Shown here: positions 15,076 through 22,917 of the stretch, piece after piece
Layout: each line of letters begins with the position of its first letter
Position numbering within the stretch: the stretch's first letter is position 1
Origin: a virus
IMG/VR virus record: IMGVR_UViG_3300025928_000027
Location: 1-28,225 of that record
Length of the DNA stretch: 28,225 nt
Strand: one strand, 5' to 3'
Position numbers and translations under genes: made by a program
Notes under the pieces: generated by a model
Database searches by the model: none
What the model saw: the letters and a program-made list of their open reading frames with translations, nothing else
Told to the model about the DNA's origin: nothing

Positions 15076-17831
15076 CCTTCCCGCAGTCATTCCTGGACAC
15101 CCGCATCGAGTTGCTACTGGCCGGGGTCTGGACCGACGTCACCACCTATGTCAAGCCCACCGACCCGGTCCAGATCACGCGCGGCCACCCCGACGAGGCC
15201 AACGGCATCAACCCCACCGTCTGCTCGCTGACGCTGAACAACCGCAGCGGCAGGTTCTCTCCACGCAACCCCCTCGGCCCCTACTTTGGCAACCTCGGCC
15301 GCAACACGCAGATGCGGCTATCGGTGCCCGAGAATGGGACCTACCTGCGGATGGAGGGCGACAACGTCAGCTACGCCTCGTGTCCGGATGCGGTAGCGCA
15401 GCACATATCCGGGGACATTGAGATCCAGGTTGATATGCAGCTGACGGACAGCAGCACGGCTCTGCTTGCGTCGAAGGATTCCGCGGCCGGTGGACACTCG
15501 TGGTATCTGCGAGTCCAGGACGACGGAACGCTGCGGTTGTTCTGGTGGGCATCCAGTGGCGGCGGCGGCGGAATCGGCGCGACTTCAACGGCGTCGATTC
15601 CGTTGGGCCGCATTGCCGTGAAGGTGACACTGGCTGTTGCCACCGGCACCGTTACGTTCTATACCGCGCCTACCATCGCTGGACCGTGGACCCAACTCGG
15701 GTCGCCGGTGGTTGTTGGAGCGACAACGATCTACTCGACCGTCACCGCTGCGTTGACCGTCGGTGCCAACGCGGACCTGGTCAACTCGTTTGTATTCAAC
15801 GCAACCCTGATTAAGGGTGCGGTTGGCAAGTTCTATGCTTTTAAGCTGCTATCCGGCATTGGCGGTACCGTCGTTGCCTCGCCGACCTTCACCACACAGG
15901 CGGCCGGAACTACCAGCTTCGCCGACGCGCAGGCCAACACCTGGACGCTGTCCGGCACCGCTGAGATCTCCGACCGCAAGTACCGCGCTCACGTTGAGGT
16001 TCCCGCGTGGCCGCCGCGCTGGGAGGCCTCCGGCGCCGACGTGTATGCGCCGATCCAGGGTTCGGGCCGCTGGCGAAGGCTTACCGCGGGCACGCCGCCG
16101 ACCTATTCGGCGCTGTACCGCGCCTTCGTGCGCCTGACGGGCACCACGGCGCCGGTGGCGTACTGGCCATGCGAAGACGGCGGTAACGCCACGTTGCTGG
16201 CCTCTGGGCTTCCGGGAGCCCCGGCGATGACGTTCACCGGCACGCCGAGCCTTTCAGCTGACTCCTCGTTCCTGTGCTCCGCGCCGCTGCCAACGCTAGG
16301 CAACAGCGCGTGGACAGGGATCGTGCCGTCCTATACCGCACCGGCCGCCGCTGCGAACGTGATGCGCTTCCTGATGAAGATTCCGTCTTCATCGGTGCCC
16401 GCCGACGGCACGGTCATGGCGTCTCTGTTCACCTACGGCACGGTCGTCCGGACGGACCTGATCTTCCGCTCCGGCGGCATGCAGCTGAAGGGATACGGCT
16501 CGTCCAACCTGAATATCTTCGACAGCGGCGTCATTGCCTTCTCCCTTCTCGACCAGCAGCTGAGCTACTCGATAGAGCTCCAGACCAGCGGCGGCAACGT
16601 TCAGTGGACGATGGTTACGGTCGCGCCCGGCGCCAGCAGCGGCTCTGCCTCTTCCGGAACCGTCGCAGGGACGATCGGCAATGCCTACCAGGCCGTCATC
16701 GCCCCTGGCGGCGGGATGTCCGGTGTGGTCGCCGGCCACGTGAGCGTGCAGCCGGCTTGGGACAGCCTGTTCAACCTCGGCGCCCCGCTGAATGCCTGGT
16801 CTGGCGAGAAGGCCGGTATCCGGTTCGCGCGACTGTGCGCCGAGGAGGGCATTCCCTGCCGTATCTATGGAGCGCCCGCTGACACGGTTGCGATGGGTGC
16901 GCAGGTGTTGAAGGACATCCCGTCCCTATTGCAGGAGTGCGAGGACGCGGACAAGGGCCTGATCTACGAGCCGCGCCAGGCGTTCGGGCTCGGGTACCGC
17001 ACCCGCGCGTCGATGTTCAACCAGGCCCCGGCCGTCGCCCTGTCCTACTCGGCCGCGCAGCTTGCCGAGCCGATGGAGCCGACCGACGACGACCGGCTCA
17101 TTGCCAACGACGTGACGGTGACCCGCTCGTCCGGCGGATCCTCAGCGCGCCAATCCCTGACCAGCGGAGCACTGTCGACGCAGGCGCCACCGAACGGTGT
17201 CGGTCCCTACCAGCAGACCCCGACAGTGAACCTGGCCACCGATTCTCAGCTGGCTGATCAGGCCGGCTGGCTGGTCTGGCTCGGCACCGTGGACGACCTG
17301 CGGTATCCGGTACTGTCGGCGAACCTGGCCAGCCCCAAGGCGGCGAACGTCTACTACCAGCTTCAGGACCTGGACATCGGCGACCGGATCGTTGTCGGCA
17401 GTACGCCGTCGTGGCTGCCGCCGGACGGCATCAGCCAGATTGTCCAGGGCCAGACGGAACAGTGCTATGACCTGATCTTCACCGAGCAGTGGTCCTGCGC
17501 GCCGGAGCTGCCGTATCGCGTCGGGATCCTGGATGACCCGGTCCTCGGCCACGCCGACACGGACGGCTCGACAGTCCATGCCGGGATCAGCGCCACCGCG
17601 ACATCGATGCAGGTGGACACGACCGGCGCGAGCTCGCCGCTGTGGACGACGAGCGGCGGCGACTTCCCGTTCGATATCGCGGTCGGCGGCGAGCGGATGA
17701 CGGTCACCAACATCACCGGCGCGTCGTCGCCGCAGACGTTCACGGTGACCCGGTCGGTGAACGGCGTCGTCAAGGCGCAGACGGCCGGCACCGACGTTCG
17801 GCTGTGGCAGCCCATGATCTTGAGCATGTGA
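15072..17831 (+). CDS. Large minor tail protein with LamG-like domains (distal tail/hub)
   Basis: A 919-residue protein from ATG 15072 (ATGA overlap with the tape measure). The N-terminus (FLDTRIELLLAGVWTDVTTYV, then ITRGHPDEANGINPTVCSLTLNN) is the conserved opening of actinophage distal tail proteins. Two jelly-roll, LamG-like regions follow. One spans about residues 95-260 (YLRMEGDNVSYASCPDAVAQ, HSWYLRVQDDGTLRLFWW). The other spans about 360-545, beginning PVAYWPCEDG. The latter half contains the GEKAGIRFARLCAEEGIPCRI segment seen in tail hub proteins, and the C-terminus is beta-rich. It likely caps the tube and binds host-surface sugars. Confidence 0.8.
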   Translation: MTFPQSFLDTRIELLLAGVWTDVTTYVKPTDPVQITRGHPDEANGINPTVCSLTLNNRSGRFSPRNPLGPYFGNLGRNTQMRLSVPENGTYLRMEGDNVSYASCPDAVAQHISGDIEIQVDMQLTDSSTALLASKDSAAGGHSWYLRVQDDGTLRLFWWASSGGGGGIGATSTASIPLGRIAVKVTLAVATGTVTFYTAPTIAGPWTQLGSPVVVGATTIYSTVTAALTVGANADLVNSFVFNATLIKGAVGKFYAFKLLSGIGGTVVASPTFTTQAAGTTSFADAQANTWTLSGTAEISDRKYRAHVEVPAWPPRWEASGADVYAPIQGSGRWRRLTAGTPPTYSALYRAFVRLTGTTAPVAYWPCEDGGNATLLASGLPGAPAMTFTGTPSLSADSSFLCSAPLPTLGNSAWTGIVPSYTAPAAAANVMRFLMKIPSSSVPADGTVMASLFTYGTVVRTDLIFRSGGMQLKGYGSSNLNIFDSGVIAFSLLDQQLSYSIELQTSGGNVQWTMVTVAPGASSGSASSGTVAGTIGNAYQAVIAPGGGMSGVVAGHVSVQPAWDSLFNLGAPLNAWSGEKAGIRFARLCAEEGIPCRIYGAPADTVAMGAQVLKDIPSLLQECEDADKGLIYEPRQAFGLGYRTRASMFNQAPAVALSYSAAQLAEPMEPTDDDRLIANDVTVTRSSGGSSARQSLTSGALSTQAPPNGVGPYQQTPTVNLATDSQLADQAGWLVWLGTVDDLRYPVLSANLASPKAANVYYQLQDLDIGDRIVVGSTPSWLPPDGISQIVQGQTEQCYDLIFTEQWSCAPELPYRVGILDDPVLGHADTDGSTVHAGISATATSMQVDTTGASSPLWTTSGGDFPFDIAVGGERMTVTNITGASSPQTFTVTRSVNGVVKAQTAGTDVRLWQPMILSM

Positions 17832-17843
17832 TGGGGGACTGAT

Positions 17844-18332
17844 ATGGCGTTGCCTTTCGCCGCCGGTAGCCGGGTGTTCGCATCCGACCTGAACACGGCG
17901 ACACAGCAGGGCGCGTGGACCGCGTACACGGTGACGTGGACATCCAGCGGCACCGCTCCCGCGAAGGGCAGCGGCGGCACGCTGATCGGCTACTACTCGA
18001 AGGTCGGCCGCAACGTCACCGTCAAAATCATGTTCAACTCCGGCACGGGCACGACGTTCGGCACCGGCTACTACTCCTGGTCGCTGCCGTTCGCCGCCGC
18101 CACAACCGGCGTTCCGACCAACCAGATTGCGCACTGCGGAGAGCTGGTGGCCTCGTCGGCCGGGTCGGCCGCCTTCTACGTTTGCGCGGCGTTCATCAGC
18201 CAGGGCACCCCGAGCACCGTAAACGGCTTGGTCAATACGTCCGGCACTTTCTTCGGCGCGACGAACCCGATCACATTCACCGGCAACGGCGTCCAGTTCT
18301 GCATCACCATGACCTACGAATCGGTGTCCTGA
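17844..18332 (+). CDS. Minor tail protein, small beta-rich
   Basis: A 162-residue protein from ATG 17844, with a GGGGGA ribosome site (17832-17837). It opens with LPFAAGSRVFASDLNTATQQG, a start widely found in actinophage tail-tip proteins that attach short fibres. A beta sandwich follows: AWTAYTVTWTSSGTAPAKG, then GYYSKVGRNVTVKIMF, GYYSWSLPFAA, and FCITMTYESVS at the end. It sits between the large minor tail protein and the fibre gene. It probably forms part of the tail tip and may bind carbohydrate. Confidence 0.7.
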   Translation: MALPFAAGSRVFASDLNTATQQGAWTAYTVTWTSSGTAPAKGSGGTLIGYYSKVGRNVTVKIMFNSGTGTTFGTGYYSWSLPFAAATTGVPTNQIAHCGELVASSAGSAAFYVCAAFISQGTPSTVNGLVNTSGTFFGATNPITFTGNGVQFCITMTYESVS

Positions 18333-18341
18333 GGTGGCCCC

Positions 18342-19217
18342 ATGACGACCGTCACCGGCAAGCTGACCACGCCAGGCGGCACGCTGCCCTCGAACGCCGC
18401 CGTGACCGCCGTCCTCGTCGACTACTTCAACAACCCCGTCGTCGGCTTCGACACCACCGGCCAGGCCGAGATCCTGAGCACCCTGCTGATCCCGGTGAAC
18501 TCCGATGGCACCTGGACCGCGCAATTCACACCGAACGCGCAGATCCAGCTGGCCGGCGGCGCGGCCCAGACCGCGTGGCGCATCACTGAGATCGGCGCCG
18601 GTGCGGACGGCACCTACTGGATCGTCGTCCCGTCCGGCGGCCCGTTCTGGGTCGGCACGCTGCGGACCACGCTCATTGGCGGCACGGCCCCGCAGGTCCC
18701 GGTGAACCTGGCTGTGGCCGGCGCGCTGAGCGTCGGAGGCGCGTTCACCCTCGACGGGATCGCGGTCGCCGCCCCGCCGAGCATCACCACCGAGTTCTTG
18801 TCCGGTGACGGCACCTGGCGCACACCCGGCGGCGGCCCGCCGTCCGGTGCAGCCGGTGGCGACCTAACCGGCTCGACGTACCCGAACCCGTTGCTGGCCT
18901 CGACGGCGAACGTCAACGGCATCATCCGCGCGAACCGCCTCGACCAGTTCGCCGCGCCTACCGCGGCAGTTGCCATGGGCGGCCAGAAGCTGACCGGCCT
19001 GGCGAACGGCGTCGCGTCCACGGATGCCGCCACCGTCGGGCAGTTGCCTTCTGTACCGGCCACGCCCGCCGACCAGCATGCCGCAAAGCTCAGCCTGGTC
19101 GCCGAGCCATTTCCCGTGGAGGCGGTCAGCGACGTCGGCCTGGGGCTGACGGCCGGTTTCCTCATCATGGCGCTGATCCGGCCGGGCGCCAGGACCATCA
19201 CGAACCTGGGCCTGTAG
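18342..19217 (+). CDS. Tail fibre protein, ending at an in-frame amber codon
   Basis: 291 residues from ATG 18342 to TAG 19215-19217. Residues 1-115 form a beta domain (TGKLTTPGGTLPSNAAVTAV; AQTAWRITEIG). Residues about 150-185 hold the fibre linker EFLSGDGTWRTPGGG followed by AAGGDLTGSTYPNP, widespread in phage fibres. Residues 195-235 carry a trimeric fibre repeat (VAMGGQKLTGLANGVASTDA). The last domain begins at about 250 and is cut in mid-strand (GARTITNLGL). The same frame stays open beyond the TAG to 19595 and completes the domain, so this is a fibre with a nonsense codon, a readthrough gene, or a sequencing error. Confidence 0.78.
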   Translation: MTTVTGKLTTPGGTLPSNAAVTAVLVDYFNNPVVGFDTTGQAEILSTLLIPVNSDGTWTAQFTPNAQIQLAGGAAQTAWRITEIGAGADGTYWIVVPSGGPFWVGTLRTTLIGGTAPQVPVNLAVAGALSVGGAFTLDGIAVAAPPSITTEFLSGDGTWRTPGGGPPSGAAGGDLTGSTYPNPLLASTANVNGIIRANRLDQFAAPTAAVAMGGQKLTGLANGVASTDAATVGQLPSVPATPADQHAAKLSLVAEPFPVEAVSDVGLGLTAGFLIMALIRPGARTITNLGL

Positions 19218-19595
19218 CTCGGCACCGCAGGTGTCACGCCGTCAGGCGTCAGCAGCATGGCCTTGTTCTCCGAGGCTGGCGTGCAGCTCGCTGTCACCGG
19301 TGACATGTCCGCGGCTCTGTCGAACGGCGCCAACAGCGGCACCTACGTGGAGGCCGCGCTCGGTACGCCGTACACCGCGGCCGACGCGACCAGCTACTAC
19401 GTCGGTGTGCTGTGCCAGATGTCCGGCGGTGACCCCAAGATCGGCGGCACGTTCTTCGGCTCCGGCCTGCACATTCCCACGATCAAGGGCCACCGAGCGG
19501 CGATCACCGTTGGCGGCCTGTCCTCGATGCCGTCCAGCTTTACCGTCGGCACCGCCAACTCGGCCGGGGCCGCGTACTGGCTGGTGGCATCGTGA
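19218..19595 (+). pseudogene. C-terminal part of the tail fibre, beyond the amber codon
   Basis: The same frame as 18342-19217 continues for 125 codons: LGTAGVTPSGVSSMALFSEAG, then strands to the end AYWLVAS. It completes the C-terminal beta-sandwich receptor-binding-like domain whose first strands precede the stop. An ATG at 19257 could start a 112-residue protein, but no Shine-Dalgarno sequence is found before it, and it would begin mid-domain. Either the segment is added by readthrough of TAG (next base C), or it is a broken end after a TGG-to-TAG or similar change. I favour one split fibre over two genes. Confidence 0.65.
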
Positions 19596-19614
19596 CCATT
19601 CCCAAGGAGCCTGC

Positions 19615-20640
19615 ATGACCATCTTCGGACCCGACATTTCGTCGTACCAGAGAGGGCTCAATCTGGCCTCCCTGGCGAATGCCTCGTTCGTCATCGCCAA
19701 GACGACCGAGGGCACCTACTACACCGACCCCGACTACGACGGATGGCGCCTTCAGTCCGCGGCGCTGCACAAGCCGTTCATCTGGTACCACTTCCTGTCC
19801 GGCGAGATGGCCTCGGCCCAAGCCGCGCACACCGCGGCGAAGGTCGGCGACAAGAGCCTGCCCGGCATGCTCGACTTCGAGCCGACGCCGACGTTCCGGC
19901 CGACGCTGGCCCAGGCGATCGCCTACGTCGACGCCGCACACGCGGCCGGGCTGAACCTGCGCCTGGTCTACCTGCCGCGCTGGTACTGGCAGCAGATCGG
20001 TTCCCCGGACCTCGGGGCACTCCGGGACCGCGGGCTTCAGCTGGTGTCCTCGGCGTACCCGGGCGGCTCCGGTTCGGCGCCGGCCATCTACCCGGGCGAC
20101 AAGGCAACCGGCTGGGGGCCCTACGGCGGCATGACGCCGCTGCTCTACCAGTTCACGGACAAGGCGTCCGACGGCGGACAGCCCTTGGACTACAACGCGT
20201 TCCAGGGCGACGTCGCAGCCTTCGAAGCTGCTCTCGCCATCCCGCAGGCGCCACAGGTGCCGACACCGACCACGAACCCCGCCGACCCGGAGGATGATAT
20301 GCCCGCATTCGCAACAGGACCGATCCCCACGGGCGACGGCGCCAAGACCGTGATCGGTCTGCCGCCCGCCAACGCCGGTACCGCTGGCTGGGGCAACGTG
20401 TGGTTCACCCTCGCCTGCGACTGGGCGGCCGATGGCGTCGCCGCACACGTTCGGGTCGCGGCCTGGGTTCACGGCGAGGGCTGGTCCCACATCGTCGAGA
20501 ACTTCGCCGTCCCGCAGTACGGCGACCGCGTCAACCCGTTCGGCGGCCCGCTGCCGACCGGGGTCCAGAAGGTCAGCGTGGAGCGGCTGGACAGCCCGGA
20601 CGCGCCGCTGGCCTACCTGATCGAGGCGGCCCACCGGTGA
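19615..20640 (+). CDS. Endolysin: GH25 muramidase with C-terminal binding domain
   Basis: A 341-residue protein from ATG 19615 with AAGGAG at 19604-19609. Residues 1-210 form a glycoside hydrolase 25 barrel: GPDISSYQ at the start with D7, MLDFEP with D87 and E89, and LDYNAF near the end with D192. These are positions expected for catalytic and substrate residues that cut the N-acetylmuramyl-glucosamine bond. A Pro/Thr linker (211-226) joins it to a C-terminal beta domain (229-341) that probably binds the wall. No signal peptide is seen, so release depends on the holin that follows. An internal start at M229 has a strong ribosome site (see separate entry). Confidence 0.88.
   Translation: MTIFGPDISSYQRGLNLASLANASFVIAKTTEGTYYTDPDYDGWRLQSAALHKPFIWYHFLSGEMASAQAAHTAAKVGDKSLPGMLDFEPTPTFRPTLAQAIAYVDAAHAAGLNLRLVYLPRWYWQQIGSPDLGALRDRGLQLVSSAYPGGSGSAPAIYPGDKATGWGPYGGMTPLLYQFTDKASDGGQPLDYNAFQGDVAAFEAALAIPQAPQVPTPTTNPADPEDDMPAFATGPIPTGDGAKTVIGLPPANAGTAGWGNVWFTLACDWAADGVAAHVRVAAWVHGEGWSHIVENFAVPQYGDRVNPFGGPLPTGVQKVSVERLDSPDAPLAYLIEAAHR
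20289..20301 (+). promoter_or_regulatory. Internal ribosome site and ATG in the endolysin gene
   Basis: GGAGG (20289-20293) is followed after 5 nt by ATG (20299-20301), in frame with the endolysin, exactly at the linker/binding-domain boundary. Translation here would give a 113-residue free wall-binding domain. Several endolysins, such as enterococcal Lys170, use such an internal start to build complexes of one full chain with several binding domains. Confidence 0.6.
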
Positions 20641-20957
20641 GCGCCCTGAGCAAGCGCGCCGCCGAGGTCGAGGCCGAACTCGGCGCGGCGTGGACGCGCT
20701 ACCACGTCGGTGCGCAGGCCGCGCGCTTCCTCGGCGGCGTCCTGGTGACGCTGCTGCTGAGCCTGCACAACGGGTTCACCGACTGGACGGACCTGCTGCC
20801 GCTGGCGGCAGCCGCCGCGTGGACCACCGCCGCGCAGATGTGGCCTCAGGTGCCGTGGTCGCTACTGAAGGACCACCTCGGCACCCCGGCCCGGCCCGCA
20901 CCTTCGGCGCCCGCGCAGCCGCCCGTCCCGCCCGCGCCGGGTGGTGTCGGTGGCTGA
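20637..20957 (+). CDS. Holin (probable), two hydrophobic segments
   Basis: A 106-residue protein from GTG 20637 (GTGA overlap with the endolysin). After a charged N-terminus it has hydrophobic segments at about residues 28-42 (FLGGVLVTLLLSL) and 52-68 (LLPLAAAAAWTTAAQMW). A Pro/Ala-rich cytoplasmic-type tail follows. Small size, two membrane segments and coupling to the endolysin match actinophage holins, which permeabilise the membrane at lysis. Sequence alone cannot tell it from other small membrane proteins of the cassette. Confidence 0.65.
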   Translation: MSALSKRAAEVEAELGAAWTRYHVGAQAARFLGGVLVTLLLSLHNGFTDWTDLLPLAAAAAWTTAAQMWPQVPWSLLKDHLGTPARPAPSAPAQPPVPPAPGGVGG

Positions 20958-21480
20958 TGCTTCCTCCTGGCTGCTCGGCTCGCACGGTCGGCACCGGTCG
21001 ACCCGGACGCTAGGCGCGGTGAGGAAGATGAAGCACCTTGCCGCGCTCCCTCGCTCGCTGCGCTTCTTCGCCGAACCGTTCGAGATCTGGATCGCGCTGG
21101 CCTGCGTGCTGACGGGCATCCCAGCGACGATCGGTACAACACGCCCGCAGTCACTGGCCCGGGCGCTCCACGGCTACTCGTGGCTGCTGCATGCCTGGGG
21201 CGTTCTGCTGTGCCTGGGCGCGGTTGCGACGCTGGTCGCCCGCTGGCGCATCGGCCGGCCCCAGACTGAGCTCGGCGACCGCTCGGCCCGCGCCCTGGAG
21301 GTGGTGGGGCTGGTGATGCTGGCGACTACGACCACGGTTTACGCGGTTGCGATCGTAGCCGTCGGGGCCCCGGGCCTGGCTGCCGGATCGATCACCGCCT
21401 CGGCCGCCGCCGCCTGCGCGATGCGGGCATGGATCGTCTCGCGCGAGCTCGCCCGCGAACGCCTGGCCGCCGATGTCTAA
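20950..21480 (+). CDS. Membrane protein of the lysis cassette, four segments
   Basis: Starting at GTG 20950, which overlaps the holin stop (GTGGCTGA), it has 176 residues; ATG 21028 with GAGG close by is the alternative (150 residues). Four hydrophobic segments are visible: FEIWIALACVLTGIPATIG, a segment around LLHAWGVLLCLGAVATLVA, a segment around EVVGLVMLATTTTVYAVAIV, and an Ala-rich one near the end. Membrane proteins of this sort often follow the holin in actinophages. It could be a second holin/antiholin or an unrelated membrane protein. I do not recognise a named family. Confidence 0.65.
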   Translation: MADASSWLLGSHGRHRSTRTLGAVRKMKHLAALPRSLRFFAEPFEIWIALACVLTGIPATIGTTRPQSLARALHGYSWLLHAWGVLLCLGAVATLVARWRIGRPQTELGDRSARALEVVGLVMLATTTTVYAVAIVAVGAPGLAAGSITASAAAACAMRAWIVSRELARERLAADV

Positions 21481-21898
21481 CCTGCTCCCGATCATCATGT
21501 CCGTGCTCGGCGGCGGCACCGTCACCGGCACGGTCACGGCCGGGAGATGGTTGATGGACGAGCGGGCGCGACGCCACGCGGAGAAGTCCGCGACGGTGCG
21601 GGCGCCGCTGATCCAAAGGTCCCTGGAGCTGCGCGTCGCAGCACAGGCTGATGAGATCCTGCAAGAGACGATCACGACCCTGCGTCAGAACTACGCGGAG
21701 CTCAAGGCCGAGTTCACTCAGTACCGCAAGGATGTTGAAGCGCAGCGGCAGCGTGACCTCAAGGACCACCAGCGACAGCGCACGCTCGACCACGAAGAGA
21801 TGGACCGCCTCCACCAGGAGATCACCGACGCGAACGCAACCATCACGCAGCTGCGTTTCGCGCTCCAGAGTTCCCAGACCGGCGGCCCCGGGCCGTAG
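21473..21898 (+). CDS. Membrane-anchored coiled-coil protein of the lysis region
   Basis: A 141-residue protein from ATG 21473, overlapping the previous gene (ATGTCTAA). It has a short N-terminal hydrophobic/glycine segment (LLPIIMSVLGGGTVTGTVTA). A long, strongly charged helix follows from about residue 28 to 130, with heptad-like spacing (EILQETITTLRQNYAELKAEF; DHEEMDRLHQEITDANATI). The build resembles Rz-type spanins, but a monoderm actinobacterial host has no outer membrane to bridge. Other possibilities are a holin regulator or a scaffold at the membrane. Function unknown. Confidence 0.65.
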   Translation: MSNLLPIIMSVLGGGTVTGTVTAGRWLMDERARRHAEKSATVRAPLIQRSLELRVAAQADEILQETITTLRQNYAELKAEFTQYRKDVEAQRQRDLKDHQRQRTLDHEEMDRLHQEITDANATITQLRFALQSSQTGGPGP

Positions 21899-21950
21899 CT
21901 GTCGGCACCGTCACGAAACCGCAGCCCGCAATGAGGTAAGGGAGTTCACC

Positions 21951-22124
21951 ATGTTCGGATTCGTCGCAGCCGTGCTGTTCGCGGTCGCCTTCATCATCTC
22001 CGGCGCCGGGGTGGCGGTCACCAGCGCGTGGTTCGCGCCGCTGACGCTGGTCTGCGCAGGGCTCGCATGCCTGGCGCTGCACGTGTCCGGCGTCGGTGCG
22101 GGCTGGACGGTACGCAGGCCGTAG
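21951..22124 (+). CDS. Small membrane protein, last gene of the late operon
   Basis: 57 residues from ATG 21951, with AAGGGAG upstream (21938-21944). Two hydrophobic stretches fill most of the protein (VAAVLFAVAFIISGAGVAV and LTLVCAGLACLALHVSGVG). Together with the preceding three genes it suggests a membrane-rich lysis block; it may be a small holin-like or pore-modulating protein. The strong ribosome site supports it being real. It ends 15 nt before the operon terminator. Confidence 0.55.
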   Translation: MFGFVAAVLFAVAFIISGAGVAVTSAWFAPLTLVCAGLACLALHVSGVGAGWTVRRP

Positions 22125-22138
22125 CCCTGTACAGATCT

Positions 22139-22169
22139 CGCCCCGCCTTCCCAATGGGAGGGCGGGGCG
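22139..22169. terminator. Strong bidirectional terminator between convergent units
   Basis: Bases 22139-22152 pair with 22156-22169: 14 pairs including one G-T wobble, with the 3-nt loop AAT. On the plus strand it is followed by CTTTCGT. It lies between the last late gene (ends 22124) and the end of the leftward gene at 22176, and so would stop transcription from both sides. Confidence 0.85.
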
Positions 22170-22175
22170 CTTTCG

Positions 22176-22442
22176 TCATGTCCGGCGGTCGGGCTGCTGT
22201 CCCTGCAGCCGCCGACGTTCGGCTTCGACTTGCCGCGCGCGTTCGGCTTCGACGGCCGCCTCGACTTCGAGCTGCCGCTTTGCCTGGACCTCGGGCGTCG
22301 GCTTCATGACGGCCACGATGAGGACGCCGAGCGGCCCGAGCAGCAGGCCGAGGATGATGCCGAGCCCGGTGAACCCCTTCGACCCGCCGATGATCATCCC
22401 CAGGAACAGACAGATCACGTCAACGGCAACGTATACAGCCAT
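22176..22442 (-). CDS. Small membrane protein with charged helical tail
   Basis: 88 residues read leftward from ATG 22442, with GAGGGG ribosome site (22446-22451). Hydrophobic segments lie at residues 2-18 (VYVAVDVICLFLGMIIGG) and about 26-46 (LGIILGLLLGPLGVLIVAVM). A cytoplasmic Glu/Arg/Ala-rich helix follows to the end. A sequence resembling a -10 (TACTCT, 22472-22477) lies upstream. A short membrane protein alone in an accessory leftward unit could change the host envelope, for example by superinfection exclusion, but this is inference. Confidence 0.7.
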   Translation of the reverse strand: MAVYVAVDVICLFLGMIIGGSKGFTGLGIILGLLLGPLGVLIVAVMKPTPEVQAKRQLEVEAAVEAERARQVEAERRRLQGQQPDRRT

Positions 22443-22523
22443 GCTTCCCCCTCGCCCGATTCAGTGCGCTGAGAGTACGCCCGGCCGACGCCTGATCGGT
22501 AGAGGGTGGGCGTTGCCGAGCGC

Positions 22524-22832
22524 CTAGTCGCGCGGCTGGGTCAGTTCCGCGAGCACGTCGCCGAAGCCCGGCACAGCCTTGGCGGCCCGGTAGATGGCCT
22601 GGTGCGTGACATCGACCTCGCGAGCCGTCTCAACGACGTTCCCGGTCCGCTTCAGTGAGGTCAGGATCTTACGGCGCACCTTCGGTCCCATCGGACCGCC
22701 CTCGCCGTAGACCCGCTCCCACTTCCACGCCCGCGACACCTCGGCGTGGTCCTCACGGCATACCGCGCAGCGGCACCCGGCGCGGTATCGCGAGTCGCCG
22801 TGATCGGTGCTGATACTCCCCTTTGGCGGCAT
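22524..22832 (-). CDS. Cys-motif and helix-turn-helix DNA-binding protein
   Basis: 102 residues from ATG 22832, with AGGAGG ribosome site (22842-22847). The first part carries the actinobacterial phage motif HGDSRYRAGCRCAVCREDH (about residues 11-29), a compact metal-binding-like Cys/His cluster. The second half (55-95) has a helix-turn-helix pattern: KTILTSLKRTGN-like opening, then VVETAREVDVTHQAIYRAAK. A transcription regulator or DNA-recognition protein is likely; the target is unknown. It lies in the accessory leftward block, 81 nt upstream of the membrane protein gene. Confidence 0.7.
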   Translation of the reverse strand: MPPKGSISTDHGDSRYRAGCRCAVCREDHAEVSRAWKWERVYGEGGPMGPKVRRKILTSLKRTGNVVETAREVDVTHQAIYRAAKAVPGFGDVLAELTQPRD

Positions 22833-22859
22833 GGCCGCGCACCTCCTATGATCAGGTGT

Positions 22860-22904
22860 GTCGGCTCTGCGGTCCGTCTCGACAACGTGTCTCGCAGAGC
22901 CGAC
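22860..22904. terminator. 12-bp perfect hairpin after the gene at 22918-23577
   Basis: Bases 22860-22871 pair exactly with 22893-22904, with a 21-nt loop. It follows the leftward gene that ends at 22918 and precedes the ATG of the next gene (22832). No U tract. It probably separates the two leftward transcripts. Confidence 0.6.
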
Positions 22905-22917
22905 GCTTGTATTGCGG

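Noticed and set aside
19231-19614. Upstream extension of the endolysin frame
   Set aside because: It overlaps the fibre C-terminal frame, has an Arg/Pro-rich shadow composition and no start signal. ATG 19615 has a good ribosome site and starts the GH25 domain exactly.
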